From the NCBI RefSeq assembly GCF_900105675.1, contig NZ_LT629786.1, forward strand, positions 4,030,001 through 4,094,000: a stretch of DNA of 64,000 nucleotides, in the 5' to 3' direction. This DNA comes from Pseudomonas synxantha. GTDB taxonomy: Bacteria > Pseudomonadota > Gammaproteobacteria > Pseudomonadales > Pseudomonadaceae. This document shows, one piece after another, positions 13,570 to 24,333 of this stretch (its first letter is position 1; each line of letters starts with the position of its first letter). The notes below the pieces were generated by a model that worked only from the letters and a program-made list of their open reading frames with translations, had not been told where the DNA came from and searched no databases. The position numbers were made by a program, and so were the translations under genes.

Positions 13570-16500
13570 TCAACGGTATTGGAGGAAGACGTTGTCTCGC
13601 CCGAACTGGTCACGCAAAGCTTGAATCAAGCCATCGGCGGGATCGATTCGCCACGTCTCGCCAAACTGCAACATGGCCTTGGCGTCGCTGCCGGTGTACT
13701 CCATGGTCACCGGGCACGCGCCGCGGTGGCGTTTGAGCAGGTCACCCAACCAGCGTAGCTGATCGCCCTTGAGCGCTTCAGTCTTGACTTTCAGGCGCAG
13801 GCTCTCGGCGAGGTTGGTACGGGCATCTTCCATGCTCATCACCCGCTTGATACGCAGGCGCAGGCCGCCGGAGAAGTCGTCGTTGCTGACCTCCCCTTCC
13901 ACCACCACCATGGCGTCGGTCTGCAGCAGCGACTGGGCGGAGTGGAAGGCATCGGCAAACAGCGACGCCTCGATACGGCCCGAGCGGTCGTCCAGGGTGA
14001 TAAAGCCCATCTTGTCGCCCTTCTTATTTTTCATCACTCGCAGGGCGATAATCATGCCGGCGACGGTCTGGGTATCGCGCGCCGGTTTCAGGTCGATGAT
14101 GCGCTGGCGGGCAAAACGCCGGATCTCGCCTTCGTATTCGTCAATCGGATGGCCGGTCAGGTACAGGCCCAGGGTGTCTTTTTCCCCCTTGAGACGTTCC
14201 TTGAGCGTGAGTTCCTTGGCCTTGCGATGGTTGGCGTAGACATCGGCATCTTCTTCGACAAAAAGCCCGCCAAACAGGTCGGCGTGGCCGCTGTCATGGG
14301 TGCGGGCGGTCTGTTCGGCGGCCTTGATTGCCTCTTCCATGGCGGTGAGCAGCACTGCGCGGTTGCGGTCGATATTGGCCTGGTAAGCCTTGGGCTCATC
14401 ATGGAAATACGGGCCGAGCCGGTCGAGTGCGCCGCTGCGGATCAAGCCATCGAGAGTACGTTTGTTGATGCGCTTGAGGTCAACCCGTGCGCAAAAATCG
14501 AACAGGTCCTTGAACGGCCCGTCCTGGCGCGCCTCGGTGATGGCTTCCACCGGGCCTTCGCCCACGCCCTTGATCGCGCCGAGGCCATAGATGATGCGGC
14601 CTTCGTCATTCACCGTGAACTTGAACTCCGAGGCGTTCACGTCCGGCGCGTCGAGGCGCAGTTTCATGGTGCGCACTTCCTCGATCAAGGTCACGACCTT
14701 GTCGGTGTTATGCATATCCGCCGAGAGTACCGCCGCCATGAACGGCGCCGGGTAGTGGGCTTTTAGCCAGGCGGTCTGGTACGACACCAGGCCGTAGGCG
14801 GCGGAGTGGGATTTGTTGAAGCCATAACCGGCGAATTTCTCCACCAGGTCGAAGATGTTACCCGCCAGGTCGGCGTCGATATTGTTAGTTGCGCAGCCCT
14901 CAATGAAACCGCCACGCTGCTTGGCCATTTCCTCGGGCTTTTTCTTACCCATGGCGCGACGCAGCATGTCTGCACCACCAAGGGTATAGCCAGCCATCAC
15001 CTGGGCGATCTGCATCACCTGTTCCTGATACAGAATAATGCCGTAGGTCGGCGCCAATACGGGCTTGAGGCCCTCGTACTGGTAGTCGGAGTGCGGGTAC
15101 GCCAGTTCGGCGCGGCCGTGCTTACGGTTGATGAAGTCATCCACCATGCCTGATTGCAGCGGGCCCGGACGGAACAGGGCCACCAGTGCGATCAAGTCTT
15201 CCAGGCAGTCGGGCTTGAGCTTTTTGATCAGCTCCTTCATGCCCCGGGATTCAAGCTGGAACACCGCCGTGGTTTCGGCTTTTTGCAACAGGCTGTAGGT
15301 CGGTTTGTCATCCAGCGGGATAAACGCGATATCCAGCGGTTCTTCGCCCACCTTGGCACGGTCGCGGTTGATGGTCTTGAGCGCCCAGTCGATGATGGTC
15401 AAGGTGCGCAGGCCAAGGAAGTCGAACTTCACCAGGCCGGCCGCCTCCACGTCATCCTTGTCGAACTGGGTCACCAGGCCGTCGCCTTCTTCATCGCAAT
15501 AGATCGGCGAAAAGTCGGTCAGCTTGGTCGGCGCGATCACCACGCCACCGGCGTGCTTACCGACGTTACGCACTACGCCTTCAAGCTTGCGCGCCATCTC
15601 CCAGATTTCCGCGGCTTCTTCGTCGACCTTGATGAAGTCGCGCAGGATCTCTTCCTGCTCGTAGGCTTTTTCCAGGGTCATGCCGACTTCGAACGGGATC
15701 ATCTTCGACAGGCGATCCGCCAAACCGTAGGACTTGCCTTGCACCCGTGCCACGTCACGGATTACCGCCTTGGCGGCCATGGAACCGAAGGTGATGATCT
15801 GGCTTACCGCGTTGCGGCCGTATTTCTCGGCCACGTACTCAATGACCCGGTCGCGGCCATCCATGCAGAAGTCAACGTCGAAGTCGGGCATGGATACCCG
15901 TTCCGGGTTCAGGAACCGTTCGAACAGCAGGTCATATTCCAGCGGGTCAAGGTCGGTAATCTTCTGCACATAGGCCACCAGCGAGCCAGCGCCTGACCCC
16001 CGGCCCGGACCGACCGGCACGCCGTTGTTCTTGGCCCACTGGATAAAGTCCATCACGATCAGGAAGTAACCGGGGAACCCCATCTGGATGATGATATCCA
16101 GCTCGAAATTCAACCGGTCGACATATACCTGACGCTTGGCTTCATAGTCTTCGGTGGTGTCCTTGGGCAGCAGGACGCTGAGGCGCTCCTCCAGGCCATC
16201 GAACGACACCTTGCGAAAGTACTCATCGATGGTCATGCCATCGGGAATCGGGAAGTTGGGCAGGAAGTGCTTGCCCAGCTTCACTTCAATGTTGCAGCGC
16301 TTGGCGATCTCGACGGAGTTTTCCAGGGCCTCGGGCAAATCGCTGAACAACTCCGCCATTTCTTCGGCGCTTTTGAGGTACTGCTCTTCGCTGTAGTTTT
16401 TCGAGCGGCGCGGGTCATCCAGGGCCCGGCCTTCGCCGATGCACACGCGGGTTTCGTGGGCCTCGAAATCTTCTTTCTTGATAAAGCGCACATCGTTGGT

Positions 16501-17091
16501 CGCCACCAGCGGCGCGCCCAGCTTGTCGGCCAGAGCCACGGCGGCGTGCAGATGCTCTTCATCATTGGGGCGGTTGGTACGTTGGACTTCCAGGTAGAAG
16601 CGGTCCGGAAAAACCTGCATCCATTCGCGAGCCAGCACTTCGGCTTCTTGGGGATTACCGCCCAGCAGCGCGATACCGATTTCACCTTCCTTGGCCGCCG
16701 AGAGCATGATCACGCCTTCGCTGGCTTCGGCCACCCACTCGCGCTCGATAATAATCGAGCCGTTGCGCTGGCCGTCGATAAAACCACGGGAAATCAGCTC
16801 GGTAAGGTTGCGATAACCCACGCCGTTCATCGCCAGCAGGCTGATGCGGCTAAGGGGGTTATCCGGGTCTTTGTTGGACAGCCACAGGTCGACACCGCAG
16901 ATCGGCTTGATGCCGGCGCCCATGGCATTCTTGTAGAACTTGACCAGGGAGCACATGTTGTTCTGATCGGTAACCGCCACCGCAGGCATGTTCATGCCCA
17001 CCAGGGTTTTGACCAGTGGCTTGATCCGTACCAGGCCGTCGACCAGGGAGTATTCAGTGTGCAGGCGCAGGTGAACGAATGAAGCCGGCAT
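13570..17091 (-). CDS. dnaE: DNA polymerase III alpha subunit
   Basis: This is the replicative polymerase catalytic subunit, 1173 residues from [15 protein letters not shown]. The upstream ATG at 17110-17112 adds seven residues that skip the AGGAT ribosome binding site, so it is rejected. The N-terminal PHP domain begins at [13 protein letters not shown]. The polymerase active-site aspartates lie in [14 protein letters not shown] near residue 400, and [14 protein letters not shown] precedes them. The helix-hairpin-helix region, the OB-fold ([20 protein letters not shown]) and the C-terminal tau-binding region follow in order. It follows rnhB by 76 bp. Confidence 0.99.
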   Translation of the reverse strand: MPASFVHLRLHTEYSLVDGLVRIKPLVKTLVGMNMPAVAVTDQNNMCSLVKFYKNAMGAGIKPICGVDLWLSNKDPDNPLSRISLLAMNGVGYRNLTELISRGFIDGQRNGSIIIEREWVAEASEGVIMLSAAKEGEIGIALLGGNPQEAEVLAREWMQVFPDRFYLEVQRTNRPNDEEHLHAAVALADKLGAPLVATNDVRFIKKEDFEAHETRVCIGEGRALDDPRRSKNYSEEQYLKSAEEMAELFSDLPEALENSVEIAKRCNIEVKLGKHFLPNFPIPDGMTIDEYFRKVSFDGLEERLSVLLPKDTTEDYEAKRQVYVDRLNFELDIIIQMGFPGYFLIVMDFIQWAKNNGVPVGPGRGSGAGSLVAYVQKITDLDPLEYDLLFERFLNPERVSMPDFDVDFCMDGRDRVIEYVAEKYGRNAVSQIITFGSMAAKAVIRDVARVQGKSYGLADRLSKMIPFEVGMTLEKAYEQEEILRDFIKVDEEAAEIWEMARKLEGVVRNVGKHAGGVVIAPTKLTDFSPIYCDEEGDGLVTQFDKDDVEAAGLVKFDFLGLRTLTIIDWALKTINRDRAKVGEEPLDIAFIPLDDKPTYSLLQKAETTAVFQLESRGMKELIKKLKPDCLEDLIALVALFRPGPLQSGMVDDFINRKHGRAELAYPHSDYQYEGLKPVLAPTYGIILYQEQVMQIAQVMAGYTLGGADMLRRAMGKKKPEEMAKQRGGFIEGCATNNIDADLAGNIFDLVEKFAGYGFNKSHSAAYGLVSYQTAWLKAHYPAPFMAAVLSADMHNTDKVVTLIEEVRTMKLRLDAPDVNASEFKFTVNDEGRIIYGLGAIKGVGEGPVEAITEARQDGPFKDLFDFCARVDLKRINKRTLDGLIRSGALDRLGPYFHDEPKAYQANIDRNRAVLLTAMEEAIKAAEQTARTHDSGHADLFGGLFVEEDADVYANHRKAKELTLKERLKGEKDTLGLYLTGHPIDEYEGEIRRFARQRIIDLKPARDTQTVAGMIIALRVMKNKKGDKMGFITLDDRSGRIEASLFADAFHSAQSLLQTDAMVVVEGEVSNDDFSGGLRLRIKRVMSMEDARTNLAESLRLKVKTEALKGDQLRWLGDLLKRHRGACPVTMEYTGSDAKAMLQFGETWRIDPADGLIQALRDQFGRDNVFLQYR

Positions 17092-17167
17092 AGTGATCCT
17101 GTCTTGATACATGAAAACAACAAGGCCCGGATTGTACCGGGCCTTGGTAAAAACATCAGCCTTGCCG

Positions 17168-17800
17168 CTAAACCTCGATCAGGCTCTCACGCGCCTCATA
17201 AGCCTGGCGCACCGGGGCAAAGGAACGACGATGAATAGGCGTTGGGCCGAGGCGGGCCAGGGCTTCCAGATGAACGGGCGTCGGATAGCCCTTATGCCCA
17301 CCCATGCCATAGCCGGGGTAGATCAAATCGAACGCAGCCATTTCGCGGTCACGACTGACCTTGGCCAAGATCGACGCCGCAGCAATGGCCGGAACCTTGC
17401 CATCGCCCTGAACCACGGCTTCAGCGCGCATCGCCAGTTTCGGGCAACGGTTGCCGTCGATCATCGCCAATTTCGGGGTGATATGCAGGCCTTCCACCGC
17501 ACGCTGCATGGCCAGCATAGTAGCGTGCAGGATGTTCAATTCGTCGATTTCTTCTACTTCTGCCCGGGCAATATGCCAGCTCAGGGCTTTCTCACAGATC
17601 TCGTCGAAGAGTTTTTCACGACGGGCTTCGGTGAGTTTTTTCGAATCGTTGAGGCCCAGGATCGGACGGTTCGGGTCAAGGATCACCGCTGCCGTGACCA
17701 CTGCACCGCACAACGGACCGCGCCCTACTTCGTCAACGCCGGCCACCAGCTCATGAGCTTGGGCAACCAGGCTGAAATCCAGGCCCATTTGCGTGATCAT
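17168..17800 (-). CDS. rnhB: ribonuclease HII
   Basis: RNase HII cleaves the RNA strand of RNA/DNA hybrids and single ribonucleotides misincorporated into DNA. The product has 210 residues. The metal-binding acidic pair lies in [12 protein letters not shown] (D23, E24), and further conserved blocks are LNDSKKL and the [14 protein letters not shown] segment. The ATG overlaps the lpxB stop by 4 bp (17797-17800), so it is translationally coupled to lpxB. Confidence 0.97.
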   Translation of the reverse strand: MITQMGLDFSLVAQAHELVAGVDEVGRGPLCGAVVTAAVILDPNRPILGLNDSKKLTEARREKLFDEICEKALSWHIARAEVEEIDELNILHATMLAMQRAVEGLHITPKLAMIDGNRCPKLAMRAEAVVQGDGKVPAIAAASILAKVSRDREMAAFDLIYPGYGMGGHKGYPTPVHLEALARLGPTPIHRRSFAPVRQAYEARESLIEV

Positions 17801-18936
17801 AAGGCTCCCTGTTTTTGGCCGATCAAGGTCAACACGGCGTCGGCCGCCTGGTTCGAGGCATCACGACGCAGGGTACGGTGAATGTCATCGAAACCACGGG
17901 TCTGCTCTTCGCCGCCGTCGATCAAGGGTAGTAGAGTTTGCGCGAGCGCTTCGGGCGTTGCATCGTCCTGCAATAACTCCGGCACCAGCAGGCGCTGGGC
18001 CAGCAGGTTGGGCAGAGAGATGTAGGGGCTCTTGACCATGCGCTTGAGGATCCAGAAGGTCAGCGGCGCCAGGCGATAGGCTACGACCATGGGGCGCTTG
18101 TACAGCAAGGCCTCCAGGGTGGCAGTACCCGACGCGATCAGCACGGCATCGCAGGCTGCCAGGGCCAGGTGGGACTGGCCGTCGAGCAGGGTCAGCGGCA
18201 GGTCGCGGCCTTCCAGCAAGGTTTCGATCTGCGCGCGACGTTGCGGGCTGGCGCATGGCAATACAAAACGAACGCCCGGTTTTTGCGCTTGCAGACGTTC
18301 GGCGGCGTCAAAAAACAGCGCACCCAAGCGCCCGACCTCACCGCCACGACTGCCCGGCATCAACGCCACCAATGGGCCATCGGGCAAGCCCAATGCGGCA
18401 CGCGCCGCAGCACGGTCAGCGTGCAGGGGGATGGCATCTGCCAAGGTATGACCGACAAAGCGCACCGGCACGCCCTGCTCTTCGTAGAACCGCGCCTCGA
18501 ATGGCAACAGGGTCAACATCAGGTCGCAGCCTTCGCGGATCTTCAACACGCGCTTCTGCCGCCACGCCCATACGGACGGGCTGACGTAGTGCACGGTCTT
18601 GATTCCGGCCTGACGCAGCTTGAGTTCAATATTGAGGGTGAAATCCGGCGCATCGATACCGATAAACACATCGGGCTTTTCTTCGACGAGCGTCTTGACC
18701 AGCAGTTTGCGACGAGCGAGAAGCTCGCGCAGGCGTCCCAATACCTCCACCAGGCCCATGACCGACAGACGCTCCATGGGAAAATAGGAGGCAAGACCTT
18801 CGGCCTGCATCAAGGGGCCACCCACCCCGATAAATTCCACCGCGGGATGCTGGGCCTTGAGGGCACGCATCAGGCCAGCACCCAGGATATCGCCGGAAGC
18901 TTCACCGGCCACTAGCGCAATACGCAGGTTGGCCAT
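17797..18936 (-). CDS. lpxB: lipid-A-disaccharide synthase
   Basis: LpxB is a GT-B fold glycosyltransferase (GT19) that joins UDP-2,3-diacylglucosamine and lipid X to form the lipid A disaccharide at the inner membrane. At 379 residues it is full length. Family motifs are [10 protein letters not shown] at the N-terminus, the FIGIDAPDF segment, [13 protein letters not shown] and the donor-binding region [11 protein letters not shown]. It starts 2 bp after lpxA stops and overlaps rnhB, part of the tight lpxD-fabZ-lpxA-lpxB-rnhB run. Confidence 0.98.
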   Translation of the reverse strand: MANLRIALVAGEASGDILGAGLMRALKAQHPAVEFIGVGGPLMQAEGLASYFPMERLSVMGLVEVLGRLRELLARRKLLVKTLVEEKPDVFIGIDAPDFTLNIELKLRQAGIKTVHYVSPSVWAWRQKRVLKIREGCDLMLTLLPFEARFYEEQGVPVRFVGHTLADAIPLHADRAAARAALGLPDGPLVALMPGSRGGEVGRLGALFFDAAERLQAQKPGVRFVLPCASPQRRAQIETLLEGRDLPLTLLDGQSHLALAACDAVLIASGTATLEALLYKRPMVVAYRLAPLTFWILKRMVKSPYISLPNLLAQRLLVPELLQDDATPEALAQTLLPLIDGGEEQTRGFDDIHRTLRRDASNQAADAVLTLIGQKQGAL

Positions 18937-18938
18937 GA

Positions 18939-19715
18939 TCAGCGGGTGATGCCGCGAGTCGACGCCTGGATCGAGTCACGGAACACCGCGACTTCCGGGA
19001 ACAGCGTAGCCGGCTCGGTCAGTTCGGTCAGGGCCTGCTCAACCGTCAATCCTTGGCGGTAAACGGTCTTGTAGGCGCGGCGCAGGGCGTGGATCGCATC
19101 CTCGCTGAAACCCCGGCGGCGCATGCCTTCGAAGTTCATGCTACGGGCTTCGGCAGGATTGCCGAACACCGTAACGAATGCCGGGACATCCTTGCCGATA
19201 GCAGTGCCCATGCCGGAGAAACTGTGGGCGCCGATATGGCAATACTGATGCACAAGGGTGAATCCCGACAGGATCGCCCAGTCGTCAACGTGCACGTGGC
19301 CTGCCAGCGCGGTGTTATTGACCAGGATGCAATGGTTGCCGATCACGCTGTCATGGCCGATATGCGCATAGGCCATGACGAGGTTGTGATCACCCAAGGT
19401 GGTTTCGGCACGATCCTGCACAGTCCCGCGGTGAATGGTGACGCCTTCACGGATGATGTTGTGGTCACCGATTACCAGGCGTGTTTCTTCACCCTTGTAC
19501 TTCATGTCCGGGGTGTCTTCGCCTACCGAGGAAAACTGGTAGATACGATTGTGTTTGCCAATGCGGGTCGGACCCTTGAGGATCACGTGCGGCCCGATGA
19601 CAGTCCCCTCGCCGATTTCCACACCTGCGCCGACGATCGACCAAGGGCCGACCTCAACGTCGGCGGCCAGTACGGCCGACGGATCGATGATTGCGCGAGG
19701 GTCAATCAAACTCAT
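18939..19715 (-). CDS. lpxA: acyl-ACP:UDP-N-acetylglucosamine O-acyltransferase
   Basis: LpxA catalyses the first acylation of lipid A synthesis, adding a hydroxyacyl chain to the 3-OH of UDP-GlcNAc. The start [14 protein letters not shown] gives 258 residues, the family length. An in-frame upstream extension of 22 residues overlaps fabZ coding sequence and is rejected. The N-terminal two thirds consists of hexapeptide repeats forming a left-handed beta helix. The catalytic-histidine context MAYAHIGHD is intact, and a helical C-terminus follows. The start overlaps the fabZ stop by 4 bp. Confidence 0.98.
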   Translation of the reverse strand: MSLIDPRAIIDPSAVLAADVEVGPWSIVGAGVEIGEGTVIGPHVILKGPTRIGKHNRIYQFSSVGEDTPDMKYKGEETRLVIGDHNIIREGVTIHRGTVQDRAETTLGDHNLVMAYAHIGHDSVIGNHCILVNNTALAGHVHVDDWAILSGFTLVHQYCHIGAHSFSGMGTAIGKDVPAFVTVFGNPAEARSMNFEGMRRRGFSEDAIHALRRAYKTVYRQGLTVEQALTELTEPATLFPEVAVFRDSIQASTRGITR

Positions 19716-20152
19716 AGTTTGCGTTCCGCACAGATGATCTCGGCAGAGCACACTGGCTTGCCATCGACCGAGGCCTGGCATTCGAACTTCCAGATCTGGC
19801 GCTTGCAGCTGATGAACTTGGCTTCCAGGATCAACTGGTCACCCGGGGTGACCGGGCTGCGAAAACGCAGTTTGTCGGAACCCACGAAATAGTAGAGCGT
19901 GCCGTCGGCAGGCTTGAGGTCGAGCATTTTAAAACCAAGGATACCGGCAGCCTGGGCCATCGCCTCGATGATCAACACACCCGGCATGATTGGATGCGCA
20001 GGAAAGTGACCGTTGAAGAATGGTTCGTTGATGCTGACATTCTTGTAGGCACGAATGCGCTTTTCCTCGACGTTGAGGTCCACTACACGATCCACCAGCA
20101 GGAACGGGTAACGGTGAGGCAGGTATTCGCGAATCTCGTTGATGTCCATCAT
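19712..20152 (-). CDS. fabZ: 3-hydroxyacyl-ACP dehydratase FabZ
   Basis: FabZ dehydrates 3-hydroxyacyl-ACP in fatty acid elongation and competes with LpxA for the same hydroxyacyl substrate, which explains their adjacency. The start [16 protein letters not shown] gives 146 residues. The longer in-frame reading adds 21 non-conserved residues. The hot-dog-fold catalytic histidine lies in [13 protein letters not shown], with the glutamate in the following IIEAMAQ. It is coupled to lpxA by a 4-bp overlap and lies about 110 bp downstream of lpxD. Confidence 0.98.
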   Translation of the reverse strand: MMDINEIREYLPHRYPFLLVDRVVDLNVEEKRIRAYKNVSINEPFFNGHFPAHPIMPGVLIIEAMAQAAGILGFKMLDLKPADGTLYYFVGSDKLRFRSPVTPGDQLILEAKFISCKRQIWKFECQASVDGKPVCSAEIICAERKL

Positions 20153-20263
20153 TTCGGGGGGAAGCCTGTAATAAAGATTGGGGGCGGGCGGACTAAGCGC
20201 ACGCCCCGCTAGCAAATCAAGGGGGCAGTCTAGCGGCTGTGCACACTTGATATGGAAATGGTA

Positions 20264-21319
20264 TCAGCCTTCTGATGAAGCATTACCGCCAGGGGTCACG
20301 TCCCCAACACGCTTTTCCAGCTGTTTGATGCGTCGTGCCATGTCGTCGATCTTCCTCAACCGCGCCGCACTCTTGCGCCATTCAGCCGCAGGTTGCATGG
20401 CGGTACCGGAAGAATAGGCACCAGGCTCGGTAATCGAGTGGGTCACCATGGTCATGCCGGTGATGAAGACGTTGTCGCAAATGTCGATATGCCCGACCAG
20501 CCCGACACCACCGGCGAGCATGCAATGCTTGCCGATCCTGGTGCTGCCGGAGATGCCCACGCAGGCAGCCATGGCGGTGTGATCGCCAATCTGTACGTTG
20601 TGGGCGATCTGGATCTGGTTATCGAGCTTCACGCCGTTGCCGATCACGGTATCGGCCAGGGCCCCGCGATCAACAGCGGTGTTCACGCCGATCTCCACAT
20701 CGTCGCCGATCAATACGCCGCCGACCTGGGCGATCTTGTGCCAGACACCCTTGGAGTTGGCAAAACCGAACCCTTCACCGCCGATCACCGCACCCGACTG
20801 AATGACCACACGCTGACCAATACGCACATCGTGGTAGAGAGTCACACGGGGAGCCAGCCAGCCATCGGTGCCGATTTCACAGCGCGCACCGATAAAGCAG
20901 TGGGCGCCCACGGTCACGCCTGCACCGATACGCGCGCCACTCTCGATCACGGCAAACGCACCAATGCTGGCCGAAGGGTCAACCTGAGCATCCGTGGCGA
21001 TCACGGCCGAAGGATGAATACCACCGGCCGCCTTAGGCTTTGGATCGAACAGGTGTGACGCCTTGGCGTACGACAGGTACGGGTCGGCCACCACCAGCGC
21101 ATCCCCGATAAACCCTTCGGCGTCAGCGGCCTTCAGCAACACGGCTGCGGCCTGGCAATCGACCAGGTACTTACGGTATTGGGGATTTGCGAGGAAGCTC
21201 AACTGAGCTGGGCCAGCCTCCTGCAAGGTGGCTAGCCCAGTAATTTCTTTCTCCGGGGAGCCACGCAAGGTGGCCCCCAGGAACTCGGCCAACTCGCCGA
21301 GCCTGATAGTCGCGGTCAT
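20264..21319 (-). CDS. lpxD: UDP-3-O-acylglucosamine N-acyltransferase
   Basis: LpxD adds the second hydroxyacyl chain, on the 2-amine of UDP-3-O-acyl-glucosamine. It has 351 residues. An N-terminal uridine-binding domain (about 1-100) is followed by a long run of hexapeptide repeats. The catalytic region is [15 protein letters not shown], and the C-terminus is a coiled helix rich in R, K and E. The gene starts 3 bp downstream of the skp stop. Confidence 0.98.
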   Translation of the reverse strand: MTATIRLGELAEFLGATLRGSPEKEITGLATLQEAGPAQLSFLANPQYRKYLVDCQAAAVLLKAADAEGFIGDALVVADPYLSYAKASHLFDPKPKAAGGIHPSAVIATDAQVDPSASIGAFAVIESGARIGAGVTVGAHCFIGARCEIGTDGWLAPRVTLYHDVRIGQRVVIQSGAVIGGEGFGFANSKGVWHKIAQVGGVLIGDDVEIGVNTAVDRGALADTVIGNGVKLDNQIQIAHNVQIGDHTAMAACVGISGSTRIGKHCMLAGGVGLVGHIDICDNVFITGMTMVTHSITEPGAYSSGTAMQPAAEWRKSAARLRKIDDMARRIKQLEKRVGDVTPGGNASSEG

Positions 21320-21322
21320 GGG

Positions 21323-21826
21323 TTACTTCAGCTGGTTCATGCGCTCGATCACCTGGCGGGTGATGTCGTATTGAGGCTTGACGTCAATCACGGCGCCGCG
21401 CTCGAACACCAGGTCGAAGGCACCCTTCTTGATGACTTCTTCCACGGCGCTGTCGAGCTTGGGCTTGAGCTGCTTGAGCATCTCACGGTCAGCCACGGCC
21501 TTGGCTTCGTTCAGTTCCTTGGACTGGAACTGGTAGTCACGGGCCTTTTGCTTGAATTCAAGCTCCAGACGCTCGCGCTCGCCTTGCTGCATCTTGTCGC
21601 CACCGGCTACCAGGCGATCCTGGATGCCCTTGGCGCTGCTTTCCAGGGTCTTGAGCTTGGTCAGTTGCGGACCGAATTTCTTCTCGGCGTCCACGGCGTA
21701 ACGCTTGGCCGCGTCGGATTCCAACAGGGCCATCTGATAGTTCAGGACGGCGATTTTCATTTCGGCGAAGGCCGGGGTGGTTACCAGCACAGTGGCCAGC
21801 AAGACCAATTGAGTCAACTTACGCAC
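21323..21826 (-). CDS. skp: periplasmic chaperone Skp/OmpH
   Basis: Skp holds unfolded outer-membrane proteins in the periplasm on the way to the BAM complex. The product has 167 residues. Residues 1-21 form a Sec signal peptide ending TPAFA. The body is rich in K, E and Q, with long helices that would form the tentacles of the jellyfish-shaped trimer. It lies between bamA and lpxD, in the family's conserved position, and is also annotated ompH. Confidence 0.96.
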   Translation of the reverse strand: MRKLTQLVLLATVLVTTPAFAEMKIAVLNYQMALLESDAAKRYAVDAEKKFGPQLTKLKTLESSAKGIQDRLVAGGDKMQQGERERLELEFKQKARDYQFQSKELNEAKAVADREMLKQLKPKLDSAVEEVIKKGAFDLVFERGAVIDVKPQYDITRQVIERMNQLK

Positions 21827-21871
21827 GATGTACTCCTACAGAATCCGTTGTCGTTATCTTAGGTCAGACGC

Positions 21872-24259
21872 TTAGAACGTCTGGCCGAGGGAGAATTGGA
21901 AAATCTGGGTTTCAGCGTTATCCGGTTTCTTGATCGGCATGGCCAGCGCAAAGCTCAACGGGCCCAGCGCAGTCACCCAGGTCACACCCACGCCCACGGA
22001 GCTCGCCAGGTTGCTGAGGCTCACGTCGTTGCATTGGGTGTTGGACCGCGAACCGTTCGGGTTGGTGACTTGTTCACACTTGGAGTCGAACACGTTACCC
22101 ACGTCCCAGAAGACTGAGGTGCGCAGCGAACGCTGGTCCTTGACGAATGGCAGCGGGAACAGGATCTCTGCACCACCCTGGATCAGCACGTTACCACCGA
22201 ATGGCAGCGGGTCGTTGTCATCATCCCGGCGAGTGCCTGAGTTACCTGTTGCCAGTTCACCACGGCTAGGCGTACCACGTGGACCCAGAGTGCTGTCCTT
22301 GAAGCCACGCACCGAGTTGAAACCACCCGCATAGTAGTTCTCATAGAACGGCAAGCCATTGGTCGAACCATAACCATCGCCATAACCCAGCTCTGTGTGC
22401 AGGCGCATGGTGTAGTTATCGCTCAACGGCTGGAACAGCTGGCCGCGGTAATCGAGCTTGAAGAACGACAGGTCGCTGCCCGGCGTGGTGACTTCCGCAG
22501 TCAGGCTTTGGGAATGGCCACGGGTTGCCAGCACACCTTTGTTCAGGGTCGACTCGGACCAGCCGGCAGAGGCCTTGAAGTTCAGGAACTTGTCACCTTC
22601 ACGGCGGGTGAAGTCGAAGATCTCGTCCACGGTGTACACACCGGTCTTGATCTCATCCTGTTGCGCAGTGATACCGAAGGTCAGGCGCGAGGTCTCGCTG
22701 ATCGGGTAACCGATGTTGGCGCCCACACCCAGGCTGTCGATTGCATAGCTTGCAACGTCAACGTCGAGGTCTTTGTAGTCGGTGGTGCGGTAGAAGGCGT
22801 TGTAGCCCAGGCTCACACCGTCAGCAGTCCAGTAGGGGTCGACATAACCGAAGTTATAGCGGCTCTGGTATTCGCTTCGGGTCAGGCCGATGGAAACCTT
22901 GTTACCGGTACCCAGGAAGTTGTTCTGGGTGATCGAGCCACCGAGGATCAGGCCGGCACTCTGTGCGAAACCGACGCTGGCGGTGATCGAACCCGAGGCT
23001 TGCTCTTCAACGGCGTAGTTCACGTCTACCTGGTCATCCACACCCGGTACGGCCGGGGTTTCGACGTTGACTTCCTTGAAGAAGCCCAGGCGCTCAAGAC
23101 GGGTCTTGGACTGGTCGATCAGGTAGGTCGAAGCCCAGCCACCTTCCATCTGGCGCATTTCACGACGCAACACTTCGTCCGCAGACTTGGTGTTGCCACG
23201 GAAGTTGATGCGGTTTACGTAGGCGCGCTTGCCCGGATCAACAACGAAGGTGATGTCCACGGTGTGGTCTTCATCATTCGGGGTCGGTACACCGTTGACG
23301 TTGGCGAAGGTATAGCCTTCGTTACCCAGGCGGCGGGTGATCAGTTCGGAAGTAGTGGTCATCAGCTTGCGCGAGAACACCTGGTCCTTCTGCACCAGCA
23401 ACAGGGACTTGACCTGGTCTTCAGGAACTTTCAGGTCGCCGCTGAGCTTGACGTCACGAACCTTGTACTTCTCGCCTTCGTTGACGTTGACGGTGATATA
23501 GACGTGCTTTTTGTCCGGGGTGATGGACACCTGGGTCGAAGCGATGTCCATGTTGATGTAGCCACGGTCCAGGTAGTAGGAGCGCAGGCGTTCCAGGTCA
23601 CCGGAGAGTTTTTCACGGGCGTACTTGTCATCGTTTTTGAAGAACGACAGCCAGTTGGTGGTCTTGAGTTCGAACAGGTCGACCAGGTCGTCATCAGCGA
23701 ACTTGGTGTTGCCCACCACGTTGATGTGCTGGATGGCCGCCACGGTGCCTTCGTTGATGTTGACCTTCAGGCCCACACGGTTACGAGGCTGCGGGATCAC
23801 TTCGGTTTCCACGGTCGCGGAGTAGCGGCCCTGGGCAACGTACTGGCGTTGCAGCTCGTTACGCACACCTTCAAGGGTAGCGCGCTGGAAGATCTCGCCC
23901 TCGGCCAGGCCGGATTGCTTGAGGCCCTTCATCAGGTCTTCAGTGGAGATGGCCTTGTTACCCTCGATCGCGATACTGGCGACGGAAGGTCGCTCGACGA
24001 CCGTGATAACCAGGACGTTGCCTTCGCGACCCAGCTGGATATCTTGAAAGAACCCGGTTTTGAACAGCGCACGAGTGGATTCCACCAGGCGACGATCATC
24101 CGCCTGTTCCCCGACGTTCAACGGCAAGGCACCAAAGACGCTACCGGCGGATACCCGCTGGAGGCCGTTGACACGAATATCGGAGATAGTGAAGGACTCG
24201 GCGTGAACTTCGGCGATCATCAATACGGTGAGAACCGCAGTTAGCAGCAGACGTTTCAT
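21872..24259 (-). CDS. bamA: outer membrane protein assembly factor BamA
   Basis: BamA is the central Omp85 component that folds beta-barrels into the outer membrane. The start MKRLLLTAVLTVLM gives 795 residues and a clear signal peptide cleaved after VHA. A nine-codon upstream extension (MPVGIRKDF) would spoil the signal sequence. Five POTRA domains cover roughly residues 22-420. The C-terminal 16-stranded barrel includes the loop-6 motif SVRGF and ends in a terminal phenylalanine (SLGQTF). It follows rseP, the sigma-E pathway protease that responds to its clients. Confidence 0.98.
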   Translation of the reverse strand: MKRLLLTAVLTVLMIAEVHAESFTISDIRVNGLQRVSAGSVFGALPLNVGEQADDRRLVESTRALFKTGFFQDIQLGREGNVLVITVVERPSVASIAIEGNKAISTEDLMKGLKQSGLAEGEIFQRATLEGVRNELQRQYVAQGRYSATVETEVIPQPRNRVGLKVNINEGTVAAIQHINVVGNTKFADDDLVDLFELKTTNWLSFFKNDDKYAREKLSGDLERLRSYYLDRGYINMDIASTQVSITPDKKHVYITVNVNEGEKYKVRDVKLSGDLKVPEDQVKSLLLVQKDQVFSRKLMTTTSELITRRLGNEGYTFANVNGVPTPNDEDHTVDITFVVDPGKRAYVNRINFRGNTKSADEVLRREMRQMEGGWASTYLIDQSKTRLERLGFFKEVNVETPAVPGVDDQVDVNYAVEEQASGSITASVGFAQSAGLILGGSITQNNFLGTGNKVSIGLTRSEYQSRYNFGYVDPYWTADGVSLGYNAFYRTTDYKDLDVDVASYAIDSLGVGANIGYPISETSRLTFGITAQQDEIKTGVYTVDEIFDFTRREGDKFLNFKASAGWSESTLNKGVLATRGHSQSLTAEVTTPGSDLSFFKLDYRGQLFQPLSDNYTMRLHTELGYGDGYGSTNGLPFYENYYAGGFNSVRGFKDSTLGPRGTPSRGELATGNSGTRRDDDNDPLPFGGNVLIQGGAEILFPLPFVKDQRSLRTSVFWDVGNVFDSKCEQVTNPNGSRSNTQCNDVSLSNLASSVGVGVTWVTALGPLSFALAMPIKKPDNAETQIFQFSLGQTF

Positions 24260-24294
24260 GAAGTCCTTTCTTATTCCAACTGGCAATAAACAAA

Positions 24295-24313
24295 CTGCCG
24301 CAAAATGCGGCAG
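24295..24313 (-). terminator. hairpin between rseP and bamA, probable attenuator
   Basis: Perfect 8-bp arms CTGCCGCA (24295-24302) and TGCGGCAG (24306-24313) enclose a 3-nt loop. On the minus strand the stem is followed by TTTGTTTATT. It is a plausible intrinsic terminator lying just 35 bp upstream of the bamA start. Confidence 0.6.
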
Positions 24314-24333
24314 ATTCGCAATTCAGCGAAGCG

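Noticed and set aside
22397..24244. 615-codon open frame antisense to bamA
   Set aside because: It mirrors bamA on the other strand, a common effect of high-GC codon bias. The translation has no family resemblance, while BamA is complete.
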